The position numbers and the translations under genes were made by a program. From Desulfocurvus vexinensis DSM 17965 (GTDB lineage Bacteria > Desulfobacterota > Desulfovibrionia > Desulfovibrionales > Desulfovibrionaceae): a stretch of DNA of 64,000 bases. Position 1 is the stretch's first letter; each line of letters starts with the position of its first letter. Below, in pieces: positions 27,984 through 37,115 of this stretch. The DNA lies in NCBI RefSeq assembly GCF_000519125.1, contig NZ_JAEX01000011.1:39667-103666 (forward strand), written 5' to 3'. The notes beneath the pieces are model-generated. The model searched no databases, had not been told where the DNA came from, and was given only the letters and a program-made list of their open reading frames with translations.

Positions 27984-28972
27984 GGGCGCGGCCCTCCCTG
28001 GGGCAGCCGCTCGCAGGCCGAGTCCACGATGGCCGCGATGAGTGCCCCGTAAGGTTTTCCGGCCAGGGCCCACATGATGGGCAGGTCGGAGTGCGAGGGG
28101 TTGAGCCCCGGCAGGGGGTTGACCTCGATGAACGCGGGCTGGCCCGCAGCGTCCAGGCGCACGTCCACCCGGCCGCCGTCGCGGCAGCCCAGGGCGCGCC
28201 AGGAGGCCAGGGCCAGCTCCGCCGCCGCGCGCGCCGGGGCGTCGTCGGCCAGCTCGTAGCGGATGCGGCTTTCGTACTCGGCCTTGTTGTCGAAGGTGTA
28301 GGCCCCGGTGTCGGCGCCGCCGACCACGAAGACCTCCATCACGCCCACGGAGCGCGCGCGCTCCCCGCTGCCCAGCAGGCCCACGGTGAACTCGCGCCCG
28401 GGCAGGTATTCCTCCACCAGCACGGGCTGGGCGAAGGTCTTGAGCAGCTCGGCGCACACGGGCACCAGCCCCGAGGGCTCCAGCACCAGGGAGTTGCCGG
28501 TCACGCCCTTGCTGGTGCCCTCGGCCACGGGCTTGGCGAACAGCGGGTAGGGCAGGGCCACGCGGTCCACGTCCTCCAGGCGCTCGATGACGGCGAAGTC
28601 CGGCGTGCGCAGGCCGCAGTCGCGCACCACGCGCTTGGTCATGCCCTTGTGCAGGGCCAGGGCCAGCACCAGCGGGTCGGAGAAGGTGCAGGGGATGCCC
28701 CAGGCCTCCAGCAGCGCGGGCACGGCGGCCTCGCGCCCGAAGCCGTGCATGCCCTCGGCGATGTTGAACACCAGGTCCCAGCGCCGCCCGGCGGCCAGGG
28801 CCCCGGCCAGGGGCGCCAGCCCGCCGATGCGCTCCACCTCGTGGCCCATGGCCCGGATGGCGGCCTCCAGGCCGTCCACGGTGGCCGGGCTGTCCAGCTC
28901 GGCGGTCTCGGCCAGGGAGTAGCCCTGGGCCAGGTAGTCCTCGCGCAGGTCGTAGGTCAGGCCGATCTTCAT
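27980..28972 (-). CDS. ATP-grasp ligase, D-Ala-D-Ala ligase-like (first of two)
   Basis: The protein has 330 residues. Family marks are LVFNIAEGMHGFGREA, LFAKPVAEGTSKGV, VEEYLPGREFTVGLLG and RVDVRL...FIEVNPLPGLNPSHSDLP; the last is close to the Ddl omega-loop and metal site. It is only distantly like the second ligase next door, so the pair is more likely to make successive bonds than to be a recent duplication. The ATG overlaps the kamA stop and its own stop overlaps the next start, giving tight coupling. A role in peptidoglycan D-Ala-D-Ala synthesis is unlikely in this setting. Confidence 0.86.
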   Translation of the reverse strand: MKIGLTYDLREDYLAQGYSLAETAELDSPATVDGLEAAIRAMGHEVERIGGLAPLAGALAAGRRWDLVFNIAEGMHGFGREAAVPALLEAWGIPCTFSDPLVLALALHKGMTKRVVRDCGLRTPDFAVIERLEDVDRVALPYPLFAKPVAEGTSKGVTGNSLVLEPSGLVPVCAELLKTFAQPVLVEEYLPGREFTVGLLGSGERARSVGVMEVFVVGGADTGAYTFDNKAEYESRIRYELADDAPARAAAELALASWRALGCRDGGRVDVRLDAAGQPAFIEVNPLPGLNPSHSDLPIMWALAGKPYGALIAAIVDSACERLPQGGPRP

Positions 28973-30264
28973 GACAGCTTGCCGCTCCGGGCCAGGACCG
29001 CCGCCGAGGCGGGGTCGTGCAGGCGGTATTCGCGGCCTTCCCAGTTGCGGAAGACGATGTCCTGGCCGTCGGCGCCCGCCACGTAGTCGGGGCACAGCGG
29101 GGTCTTGCCGCCGCCGCCGGGCAGATCGACCACGAAGTGCGGCAGGGCGTAGCCCGAGGTGAAGCCGCGCAGGGCGCGGATGATGTCCAGGCCCCTGGTC
29201 ACCGGGGTGCGGAAATGGGTGGTGCCCGCCGCCTGGTCGCACAGGTAGAGGTAGTAGGGGCGCACGCGGGCCTTGAGCAGGCCCCGGAACAGGTCGCCCA
29301 GGGTCCTTGCGTCGTCATTGACGCCGGTGAGCAGCACGGTCTGGCTGCCCAGGGGGATGCCCGCGTCGGCCAGCCTGCCGCAGGCCTGCACGGCCTCGGG
29401 GGTCAGCTCCGCCGGGTGCGTGCAGTGGATGCTCATCAGCAGCGGATGGTAGCGGCGCAGCATGCGCGTGAGCCGGGGAGTGATGCGCTGGGGCAGGACC
29501 ATGGGCGCCTTGGTGCCGATGCGTACGATCTCCACGTGCGGGATGGCCGTGAGGCGCGACAGGATGTACTCCAGGGCCGCGTCGGAGAGCATCAGCGGGT
29601 CGCCGCCGGAGACGAGCACGTCGCGCACCTCGGGGTGGGCGGCGATGTAGGCCACGGCCTGGTCCCAGACGCGGGTCATGCGGCTCTTGGCCTCGAGCCG
29701 GCCCACGCGGCGCGAGCGCGTGCAGTAGCGGCAGTAGGCCGCGCAGAAATCGGTGACCAGGAACAGCACCCGGTCGGGGTAGCGGTGCACGATGCCCGGC
29801 ACGGGGCTGTCGTGCTCCTCGCCCAGGGGGTCGGCCAGCTCGTGGCAGGCGGTGGGGAACTCGCCCGCCGAGGGCAGCATGGTCCGGCCCAGGGCGTGGC
29901 CGCTGGCCTGGCGCTCGGCGTACAGCAGCGAGGCGTAGTAGGGCGTCACGGCCACGGGCAGGCGCAGCCCGGCGGCGCCAGCAAAGGCCGCGGCCTCGTC
30001 GGCGGTCAGGCCGAGGGTGGCGGCGAAGCGGTCCGGGCCGGTCAGGCGGTTCTTGAGCTGCCAGTGCCAGTCGCTCCACTGGCGGGCATCGACCCCGGGA
30101 TGGAAACGCTCGCGGTACTGGCGCGCGGCGCGGCTCTCCACGAAGAGGGCCTGCTCGCGGCGCAGGGGGCCCGCGTCACGGGTTCGGGGTACGGAGGGAG
30201 GCCGGTCTTCGGCCTGTTCCAGGGGAGGTTTGTCTGCTTGTGCGGTGTCGCTCATGTAGTCCAT
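28969..30264 (-). CDS. kamA: Lysine 2,3-aminomutase (KamA family, radical SAM)
   Basis: This 431-residue radical SAM/PLP enzyme has the cluster motif CX3CX2C at Cys174, Cys178 and Cys181 (CAAYCRYC), SGGDPL for SAM, and the PLP lysine Lys387 in PGGGGKTP. Asp343 (LCD) and Asp380 (FVVDLPGGGGK) match, with exact spacing, the clostridial residues Asp293, Asp330 and Lys337 that bind the lysine side chain and PLP. Lysine to beta-lysine is therefore the likely reaction; glutamate mutases lack these aspartates. ATG 30264 was chosen because GGGGGA lies 7 bases upstream; 30279 has none at correct spacing. It leads a coupled cassette with two ligases and a GNAT enzyme, 63 bases after a small secreted protein gene. 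Confidence 0.93.
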   Translation of the reverse strand: MDYMSDTAQADKPPLEQAEDRPPSVPRTRDAGPLRREQALFVESRAARQYRERFHPGVDARQWSDWHWQLKNRLTGPDRFAATLGLTADEAAAFAGAAGLRLPVAVTPYYASLLYAERQASGHALGRTMLPSAGEFPTACHELADPLGEEHDSPVPGIVHRYPDRVLFLVTDFCAAYCRYCTRSRRVGRLEAKSRMTRVWDQAVAYIAAHPEVRDVLVSGGDPLMLSDAALEYILSRLTAIPHVEIVRIGTKAPMVLPQRITPRLTRMLRRYHPLLMSIHCTHPAELTPEAVQACGRLADAGIPLGSQTVLLTGVNDDARTLGDLFRGLLKARVRPYYLYLCDQAAGTTHFRTPVTRGLDIIRALRGFTSGYALPHFVVDLPGGGGKTPLCPDYVAGADGQDIVFRNWEGREYRLHDPASAAVLARSGKLS

Positions 30265-30327
30265 TCGTTGTTCCCCCATCTCCGCGCCCCGCGTTGCGGC
30301 GGCCCGGATGGTCTGTGGTTGGCCCCG

Positions 30328-30675
30328 CTACTGGTCGCCCGGGTCGGTCTCGGGGCGGGGCGCGTCGTCGGTCGTGCCGGGCTGCTCTTCGGTCACGCTG
30401 TCCACGAACAGTACGGGCATGGCGTGCAGCGAGTCGCTCAGGGTGCCCGTCAGGCGCACCACGGCGCCTTCGTGGTCGGCGAGGTCCTCGCCTTCGAGCA
30501 GGTAGACCCCGCCTTCCTCGGCCTCGAAATACAAGGTGCCGTCGCTGGAAAAAATCAGGCCCCGCCCGGAATAGGGCTCCACGGCGTTGGCCGAGGCCTC
30601 GGCGGCGGCCAGGGCGCCCGCCAGCAGCCAGGCGCACAGCGCCAGGGAAAACCGGGTGGTTTGCAGCGTTCTCAT
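30328..30675 (-). CDS. Small secreted OB-fold-like protein
   Basis: This 115-residue protein has an N-terminal signal peptide (LALCAWLLAGALAAAEASA, cleavage near residue 27). An all-beta domain of about 65 residues follows (GRGLIFSSDGTLYFEAEEGG, then GAVVRLTGTLSD and PVLFVDSV), and the tail is acidic. The strand pattern recalls the two 96-residue OB-like proteins nearby, but the identity is low. GGAG precedes the ATG. It lies 20 bases after the upstream OB-like gene and 63 bases before kamA with no terminator between, so it is probably in the same transcript. Function unknown. Confidence 0.72.
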   Translation of the reverse strand: MRTLQTTRFSLALCAWLLAGALAAAEASANAVEPYSGRGLIFSSDGTLYFEAEEGGVYLLEGEDLADHEGAVVRLTGTLSDSLHAMPVLFVDSVTEEQPGTTDDAPRPETDPGDQ

Positions 30676-30695
30676 GCGGGGTACTCCGCCCATGC

Positions 30696-30986
30696 CTAGA
30701 TCTGGAATCCCGATTCGTAGCCGCAGTCGGCCTCGTTGCCGAGCACGGCGTATCCGGCCACGACCAGCGCCCTGCGGCCCCGGTCGTCGCTGGCCTCGGT
30801 GCCTGTGACGCTCAACCTGTGGTGGCACAGGGCGAACAGCTCGCGCTGCTTGTCTCCGGCGAGCACGAATTCCGACTCGTCGGCCGCGCACAGCACGACT
30901 TCGGACAGCCGCCCGCCCCGGTCCCAGTCGTTGGGCACGACGATGCCGGTGACGGTGATGGTCTTGGGCTTGGTGTGCTTGCTCAT
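30696..30986 (-). CDS. 96-aa OB-fold-like protein, first gene behind a sigma-54 promoter
   Basis: This 96-residue cytoplasmic protein is a paralogue of the gene at 33004, which has the same length. Shared positions include ITVTGIVVPNDWD versus ITVEGYVDPCQWD, a V(T/V)GT turn, GR followed by a hydrophobic strand, and a final VL. The pattern of about five strands suggests a small OB fold. AGGAG lies 11 bases before the ATG at 30986. A near-consensus sigma-54 promoter lies about 60 bases upstream. Function unknown; it may bind nucleic acid or a ligand. Confidence 0.75.
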   Translation of the reverse strand: MSKHTKPKTITVTGIVVPNDWDRGGRLSEVVLCAADESEFVLAGDKQRELFALCHHRLSVTGTEASDDRGRRALVVAGYAVLGNEADCGYESGFQI

Positions 30987-31046
30987 GTCCGCCTGCTCCT
31001 TGGCGCCCCGGGCGCCCTTGCGCACCGGTTTGCCAGAGGTGAAGAG

Positions 31047-31063
31047 AGCAAACCTCGGGCCAA
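31047..31063 (-). promoter_or_regulatory. Sigma-54 (-24/-12) promoter for the OB-like/kamA operon
   Basis: On the minus strand the sequence TTGGCCCGAGGTTTGCT fits TTGGCAC-N5-TTGCT, with the invariant GG and GC separated by exactly 10 bases. It predicts a start of transcription near 31036 and a leader of about 50 nt. It is nearly identical to the plus-strand promoter at 32926. Confidence 0.85.
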
Positions 31064-31244
31064 TGTTTAATATGCTGATATTATTTGGCTAAATTCGTTT
31101 GATGTCCCAGGATGCGGACGTGCGGCGTCCTGTTTTCCCCAAGGCCGCATTCCGCCTGCCTTGCGACCCCGGGGGGCGCCGCGCGCCGGGCCCCGCAAGG
31201 CTTGCCCGGGGCGGCCCCGGAGCCCGCATGGGGCGTATGGCCTT

Positions 31245-31312
31245 GGAAACAGGCATGTTCCTGAAACAGGAACTGCGAGTTCCTGTTCCTGGTTTCGGGA
31301 ACATCCGGTTCC
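31245..31312. promoter_or_regulatory. Cluster of GGAAC/GTTCC palindromes (upstream activating sites)
   Basis: Overlapping inverted repeats are GGAAACAGGCATGTTCC (31245-31261), GTTCCTGAAACAGGAAC (31257-31273), GTTCC-N8-GGAAC (31285-31302) and GGAAC-N5-GTTCC (31298-31312). They lie 180-250 bases upstream of the minus-strand sigma-54 promoter and just ahead of the activator gene, so they can serve both. Confidence 0.75.
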
Positions 31313-31404
31313 GCATCCGGGGAACGTGCAGCGGGTACTTGCAAGGCGGGCGCGCTCCCGGTACTAACGCCCACAGGGGCCATGGCCCCCCGGAGGCCGA
31401 CCAG

Positions 31405-32808
<1,404 letters not shown>

Positions 32809-32857
32809 CGCCCTAGGCGCGGCGCCCAGAGCGCGGCGCCCGCAGCCCCGCAGCATA

Positions 32858-32872
32858 GGAACCAGGGGTTCC
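32858..32872. promoter_or_regulatory. Upstream activating palindrome for the plus-strand sigma-54 promoter
   Basis: GGAACC-AGG-GGTTCC is a perfect palindrome with the same half-site as the cluster at 31245-31312. Its centre is about 63 bases before the -24 element and about 88 before the expected start of transcription, a normal enhancer distance. Confidence 0.75.
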
Positions 32873-32925
32873 ACTTTTCCAGGGGCGCGCCTTTTTATAG
32901 TTCATGTATTCCGGATGGATACGAG

Positions 32926-32942
32926 TTGGCCCGGGAGTTGCT
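32926..32942 (+). promoter_or_regulatory. Sigma-54 (-24/-12) promoter for the OB-like/dksA pair
   Basis: TTGGCCCGGGAGTTGCT differs from the consensus TTGGCAC-N5-TTGCW at one fixed base. GG (32928-32929) and GC (32940-32941) are 10 bases apart. Transcription should start near 32953, about 50 nt before the gene. Confidence 0.88.
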
Positions 32943-33003
32943 ACCCGTTCAGGCTGCCCGGCGGGCAGCGCAGCAACCCCGAACCGCCTGTGACGAGGCT
33001 CCG

Positions 33004-33294
33004 ATGAAGAAGAGCGCCGGAATGATCACCGTGGAAGGCTACGTCGATCCCTGCCAGTGGGACGAGGACGAGGAAGTGACCGCCGTGCAGATCGCCACCG
33101 ACGACATGCGCGAATACCTCGTCGAGGACTCGGGCAAGGGCGCGCAACTGCTGGACTACGTGGATGAATACGTGCAGGTGGTCGGCACCCTGACCAAGAA
33201 GCAGGGCCGCCATGTGCTCAAGGTGCAGCGCTTCGAGGTGCTCGACGCGCCGGAGGTTGCCGATGACTACGAGGACGACGAGGAGTATCTCTGA
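33004..33294 (+). CDS. 96-aa OB-fold-like protein, paralogue of the 30986 gene
   Basis: This 96-residue acidic protein shares the layout of the minus-strand gene ending at 30696: GMITVEGYVDPCQWDEDEE, YVQVVGTLTKKQGRHVLKVQRFEVL. The C-terminal tail is very acidic (DDYEDDEEYL). ATG 33004 has GAGG 5 bases upstream; an earlier in-frame start at 32926 falls inside the sigma-54 promoter and was rejected. Its stop overlaps the start of the dksA-like gene (TGATGG). Function unknown. Confidence 0.78.
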   Translation: MKKSAGMITVEGYVDPCQWDEDEEVTAVQIATDDMREYLVEDSGKGAQLLDYVDEYVQVVGTLTKKQGRHVLKVQRFEVLDAPEVADDYEDDEEYL

Positions 33295-33692
33295 TGGCCG
33301 GTGAAAGCCGCGCCCGGGAAAGCCGGGGCCAGGTGCCGGGCCTGGACTACACCCAGGTGGAACGGAACCTGCGGGCCATGCTCGACGAGATCGACGCCAA
33401 GGGCCGGGCCACAGCCGCCGAGGAGACCGCCGCCGACGACCGCTTCGCCGACGTGGTGGACCTGGCCCAGGCCGAGAGCAACCGCTCCATGGTCCTGCGC
33501 CTGCGCGACCGCGAGCACAAGATGATCCGCAAGATCCACCAGGCCCTGCGGCGCCTGGAAGACGGCACCTACGGCATCTGCGAGGACTGCGGCGAACCCA
33601 TCACCCCCGCACGCCTGCTGGCCCGCCCCGTCACCACCCTGTGCGCCGACTGCAAGGCCGAACGCGAGGCCGACGAAGCCCTGCGCGACTAG
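33294..33692 (+). CDS. DksA/TraR-family C4 zinc-finger protein
   Basis: This 132-residue protein has a coiled-coil N-terminal half (VERNLRAMLDEIDAKG ... VLRLRDREHKMIRKIHQALRRLEDG) and a C-terminal zinc finger CEDCGEPI ... LCADCKAE with four Cys, as in DksA/TraR. DksA binds RNA polymerase in the secondary channel and works with ppGpp. The coiled-coil tip Asp-Ala pair of true DksA is not obvious, so it may be a divergent member. It overlaps the upstream OB-like gene by one base and shares its sigma-54 promoter. Confidence 0.9.
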   Translation: MAGESRARESRGQVPGLDYTQVERNLRAMLDEIDAKGRATAAEETAADDRFADVVDLAQAESNRSMVLRLRDREHKMIRKIHQALRRLEDGTYGICEDCGEPITPARLLARPVTTLCADCKAEREADEALRD

Positions 33693-33721
33693 CCGCGCGG
33701 CGTGCGCCGGGGCTGGGGCTG

Positions 33722-33780
33722 CCGGGGGAGGGGAGAACCCCTTTTTCTTGAGGAGAAAAAGGGGTTCTCCCCTCCCCCGG
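33722..33780. repeat. 26-bp perfect hairpin
   Basis: Arms 33722-33747 and 33755-33780 are exact inverse complements around a 7-base loop (TTGAGGA). Each arm holds a run of five T or A, so it may also terminate both convergent transcripts. The length is unusual for a simple terminator. Confidence 0.85.
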
Positions 33781-33913
33781 ACCCCCTCCCTTTCCCCCAA
33801 AAAGACCTTTTTCTTTGGGGGGATGGGGCGGGCTCTTGGGTCGTGTGTCCAGGGCGGGGCCCCGAAGGCGTCTTGCCCGTTTACGAACGCGCCCCGGGGT
33901 GGCGCGCCCGTTA

Positions 33914-33966
33914 AAACCCCGATGCGGGCCGGGCGGCTTCCTGCCGCCCGGCCCGCATCGGGGTTT
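33914..33966. repeat. 24-bp perfect hairpin
   Basis: Arms 33914-33937 and 33943-33966 are exact inverse complements around a TTCCT loop, beginning AAACCCCGATGCGGG. Together with the preceding hairpin it forms a cruciform-prone spacer. Confidence 0.85.
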
Positions 33967-34064
33967 GGGGTCCAGGGGCCATTGGCCCCCGGGCCTTTGG
34001 CCCTGGCGGGGGGTGCCGGGGGGCGGAGCCCCCTGGCCGGGGTCCGGGGCAGCGCCCCGGCGGG

Positions 34065-35480
34065 CTAGTCCACGCGCACGAAGCGCACGAAGCTGCGGGT
34101 TTCGGGTTCGCGCAGGTCCACGAAGTGGGTGGAGCAGGAGATGCAGGGGTCGTAGGCGCGCACGAGCATGCTGGTCAGCAGTTCGATTTCGGCCTCGGAC
34201 TTGTCCTTGATGGCCGGGACGAGGGCGTCGAGGTCCTTCTGGATGTTGGCGTGGTTCTGGTTGGTGGGGATGACGCAGTCGGCGTTCACGATGCGGCCCT
34301 TGGAGTCGTACTCGTAGAAGTGGAAGAGGATGCCCCGGGGCACCTCCATGGCGCCCACGCCGCGCCCTGCGCGCGGGGCGATGTCCGGCGCGGGTTCGGC
34401 GCGCAGGCCCCGGGCCAGCAGCTCGTCGATGAGCCGGATGGAGTCTTCCAGGCTGTGGGCGCATTCCACGAGCTGGGCCAGGCTGTTCATGTAGGGGTTG
34501 GCGCAGGGGGCCTTGAGGCCCAGGGTTCCGGCCACGGAGCGGCCCAGGGGCGACAGGCGCTTGTGGTTGCGGTTGAAGCGCGCCAGGGCCCCGACCATGA
34601 GCGAGTCGGCCTTGTTGCGCGTCCACTTGGCGGTGGAGTGCGGCACGAGGTACTCGTTGGTCAGGTCGCGGTAGTACAGGGCGGGAACGGGCTGCTCCTC
34701 CAGATTGGTGCCCACCTCGCCCCAGTACATGGCGTATTCGGTGGGCGAGTGCAGGGCCACGTATTCCGTGGGCCGCTGGAAGTCGGGCAGGGCCTCGCGC
34801 AGGGAGGCCACCAGGGCCACGGCGTCCAGCAGGCGGGGTACGGCGTCTTCGAGCTGCTTCTTGAGGGCCGCGAGTTCCGCCGGGGTCGGGATGCGGGTGA
34901 ACCCGCCGGGCACCAGGCGCTGGGGGTGGGTCGTGCGCCCGCAGATGACGCGCGAGAACTCGTTGGCCGCGCGGTGCAGGGCGATGCAGTTGGTCAGCTC
35001 CTGGCGGTGGGTGGCGGCCAGGGGGATGATGGAGCCCGCGCCCGCCAGGTCGGGCAGCACGAGGTAGGCCACGTGCAGGATGTGGCTTTGCAGGTTTTCG
35101 GCGTGCAGGGCCAGCTTGCGCAGGCGCAGGGTCTGCTCCGAGACCTGCACGCCCAGGGCGTCCTCGGTGGCTTGCAGCGACGTGAGCTGGTGGCCGATGG
35201 AGCAGATGCCGCAGATGCGCGAGACGATCTGGTGGATCTGGCGGAAATCCTTGCCCAGGATCATGGCCTCGAAGAAGCGCGGGGCCTCGGGCACCTCCCA
35301 GCGGCAGGTGCGGACCTTGCCCTGGGCGTCGATCTCCACCACGATGTTGCCGTGGCCTTCCACGCGGCTGACGTGCTTGACCTCTATCCGGCGGGCCTTG
35401 CCGGAGGCCGTGGCCGCGCCCGCCGGGGGCGTGGCGGTTGCGTCGGGCGCGGCGGGGGCGGGGGTTTTCTTGGCGCTCAT
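34065..35480 (-). CDS. hydA: Group 3 [NiFe] hydrogenase large (alpha) subunit
   Basis: This 471-residue catalytic subunit has the two CXXC pairs that hold the Ni-Fe centre: Cys90/Cys93 in RICGICSIGHQ and Cys446/Cys449 in DPCISCSTH near the C-terminus, followed by a 20-residue tail that is probably removed on maturation. The length and motifs fit cytoplasmic group 3 (F420/NAD(P)-type) enzymes; there is no signal. It is the last gene of a hydB-hydG-hydD-hydA operon, the order of Pyrococcus-type sulfhydrogenases (group 3b). It would exchange electrons between H2 and NAD(P)H. Confidence 0.93.
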   Translation of the reverse strand: MSAKKTPAPAAPDATATPPAGAATASGKARRIEVKHVSRVEGHGNIVVEIDAQGKVRTCRWEVPEAPRFFEAMILGKDFRQIHQIVSRICGICSIGHQLTSLQATEDALGVQVSEQTLRLRKLALHAENLQSHILHVAYLVLPDLAGAGSIIPLAATHRQELTNCIALHRAANEFSRVICGRTTHPQRLVPGGFTRIPTPAELAALKKQLEDAVPRLLDAVALVASLREALPDFQRPTEYVALHSPTEYAMYWGEVGTNLEEQPVPALYYRDLTNEYLVPHSTAKWTRNKADSLMVGALARFNRNHKRLSPLGRSVAGTLGLKAPCANPYMNSLAQLVECAHSLEDSIRLIDELLARGLRAEPAPDIAPRAGRGVGAMEVPRGILFHFYEYDSKGRIVNADCVIPTNQNHANIQKDLDALVPAIKDKSEAEIELLTSMLVRAYDPCISCSTHFVDLREPETRSFVRFVRVD

Positions 35481-35496
35481 GGCGATGCTCCGGGAA

Positions 35497-36243
35497 TTAG
35501 AGGGGGGCCGTGGTGTGGCCGAGGTACATGCGCATCAGGTCCTGGACCTGGATGCGCGAGAACCCGGCGCGGTCCTGCATGACGTAGCGGGCGGCGTCGA
35601 GGTTGGCGCCCGGGGCCAGGCCCCGGCAGCCCCAGCACTGGGCGCCCTCGGTGACGCAGCAGGCCCCGCAGCCGCCGCGGGTGATGATGCCCAGGCACAG
35701 CCCGCCGCGCTCGTAGCGGCAGACGTTGCCCGCCATCTTGCATTCCACGCACACGGGGTAGTCGGGCAGGGTCGGGGGCATGCCCAGCAGCAGCTGCTTG
35801 GTGACGCGCAAGAACTCGCGGCCGTCGATGGGGCAGCCGGGGATGGCCGCGTCCACAGGCACCACGGCGGACACCGGGCGGGCCGGGCCCGTGGCGTAGG
35901 CCCGGGCCTTGTGGCCGTAGACGTGCTCGCGGTACACGGCCTCGTCCATGAAGTTCTTCATGCAGTTCACGCCGCCGATGTGGGCGCAGGCGCCCAGGGC
36001 CACGAGGATCTTGGCCCGGGCGCGGATGTCGCGCACGCGGGCCTCGTCTTCGGGGCGGGTGATGGAGCCTTCGACGAAGGCGATGGCGTAGTCGTCGGCG
36101 TGGCCGGTCATGACCTCGCGGAAGCTGACCAGCTCCACGTGTTCGAGCAGGTCCAGGAGCTTTTCCTCCAGGTTGGCCACCTGGAGCTGGTCGCCCTCGC
36201 AGCCCGCGAAGTCGAAGAAGGCGATTTTCGGCTTGTCGGCCAT
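35497..36243 (-). CDS. hydD: [NiFe] hydrogenase small (delta) subunit
   Basis: This 248-residue iron-sulfur subunit has Cys in FDFAGCEGDQLQ, GACAHIGGVNCM and PGCPIDGREF (proximal cluster), then a later Cys-rich part: VCVECKMAGNVCRYE, GGCGACC and CWGCRG. The lack of a Tat signal shows it is cytoplasmic. ATG 36243 has GGGAGG 6 bases upstream. It lies between the FAD subunit (29 bases upstream) and the large subunit (16 bases downstream) in one operon. Confidence 0.93.
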   Translation of the reverse strand: MADKPKIAFFDFAGCEGDQLQVANLEEKLLDLLEHVELVSFREVMTGHADDYAIAFVEGSITRPEDEARVRDIRARAKILVALGACAHIGGVNCMKNFMDEAVYREHVYGHKARAYATGPARPVSAVVPVDAAIPGCPIDGREFLRVTKQLLLGMPPTLPDYPVCVECKMAGNVCRYERGGLCLGIITRGGCGACCVTEGAQCWGCRGLAPGANLDAARYVMQDRAGFSRIQVQDLMRMYLGHTTAPL

Positions 36244-36272
36244 GGTTCCTCCCAGGGGATCGCCGGGGGCGC

Positions 36273-37115
36273 TCACAGCGCCTCCTTGAGGGGCTCGATG
36301 TCGGTGTAGCGGAACACGGGGCCGCTGACGCAGGCGCTGACGCCGTTGATCTGGCAGTGGCCGCACTTGCCAAGCCCGCATTTCATCTTGCGCTCCAGGG
36401 ACACGTAGATGCGCTCTGGCGAAATGCACTGGTCGCCCACGCAGGCGCCGATGACGAAGCGGTACATCACCGGCGGGCCGACCATGGCCACGTAGGTGTT
36501 CTCCACGTCCAGGCGCACCTTGGGCAGCAGGGTGGTGATGACGCCCACGTTGCCCTGCCAGCACGAGTCGCCCACGCAGTCCACGGTTTCCATGACCTCG
36601 ATGTCGTCGCGCTGGGAGAGCTTCTCGATCTCGTCCACGAAGATGCGCTCGGAGGGCGAGCGGGTGCCGATGAGCAGCATGATGCGCCCGAACTCGTCGC
36701 GGTGGCGCAGCTGGTAGCGCAGCAGGCTGCGCAGGGGGATGTAGCCCAGGCCCCCGGCCACGAAGAGCGTGTCCTTGCCGACGAACTCCTGCACCGGGAA
36801 GTAGGAGCCGAAGGGCCCGCGGATGCCGACCTTGGCGCCGACCGGGAGGGCGTGCAGGGCGCTGGTCACGCTGCCGATGTTGCGCACGGCGATCTCGAAG
36901 CTGTTGGTGCCCGCCTTGGGCCGCGAGCTGATGGAGAACGGCGCCTCACCCACCCCGTACACCGAGACCTGGATGAACTGCCCGGGCTTGTGGGCCAGGG
37001 GGCGGCCGTTGTCCTGCTCGAACTCGAACAGGGTTACGAAGTCGGACAGGCGCACCTTGCGCACCAGGGTGGCCGGGCGCGGCGCGTAGGGGGTGAAGTC
37101 CTTGCCCGGGGTCAT
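36273..37115 (-). CDS. hydG: FAD/NAD(P)-binding subunit of the hydrogenase (gamma)
   Basis: The protein has 280 residues. It has a ferredoxin-reductase-like FAD domain (KPGQFIQVSVYGVGEAPFSISS, GIRGPFGSYFPV), an NAD(P)-binding region (VAGGLGYIPLRSLL) and a C-terminal [2Fe-2S] motif, CGLGKCGHCQINGVSACVSGPVF. This is the arrangement of the hydG/dihydroorotate-dehydrogenase-electron-transfer group. Its start overlaps the hydB stop (ATGA). It passes electrons between NAD(P)H and the small subunit. Confidence 0.92.
   Translation of the reverse strand: MTPGKDFTPYAPRPATLVRKVRLSDFVTLFEFEQDNGRPLAHKPGQFIQVSVYGVGEAPFSISSRPKAGTNSFEIAVRNIGSVTSALHALPVGAKVGIRGPFGSYFPVQEFVGKDTLFVAGGLGYIPLRSLLRYQLRHRDEFGRIMLLIGTRSPSERIFVDEIEKLSQRDDIEVMETVDCVGDSCWQGNVGVITTLLPKVRLDVENTYVAMVGPPVMYRFVIGACVGDQCISPERIYVSLERKMKCGLGKCGHCQINGVSACVSGPVFRYTDIEPLKEAL

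Larger units (their letters stand above)
30987..31404. other. Divergent regulatory region between the OB-like gene and the sigma-54 activator
   Basis: These 418 bases have no gene. They hold the minus-strand sigma-54 promoter (31047-31063), an AT-rich patch (31062-31100) and a cluster of GGAAC/GTTCC palindromes (31245-31312) ahead of the activator gene. Confidence 0.7.
33693..34064. other. Repetitive hairpin-rich spacer between convergent genes
   Basis: These 372 bases have no gene. They contain two very long perfect hairpins (33722-33780 and 33914-33966), a smaller CCCCCAAA/TTTGGGGG hairpin (33794-33821) and low-complexity GGGG/CCCC tracts. The sequence style resembles dispersed intergenic repeats of Desulfovibrio genomes. 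Confidence 0.6.

Noticed and set aside
27980..28972. Peptidoglycan D-Ala-D-Ala ligase (ddl)
   Set aside because: It is coupled to an aminomutase and another ligase, with no cell-wall genes around.
28969..30264. KamA as the EF-P lysine modification enzyme EpmB
   Set aside because: The protein has the length and substrate aspartates of true lysine 2,3-aminomutase, and no epmA or efp gene is nearby.
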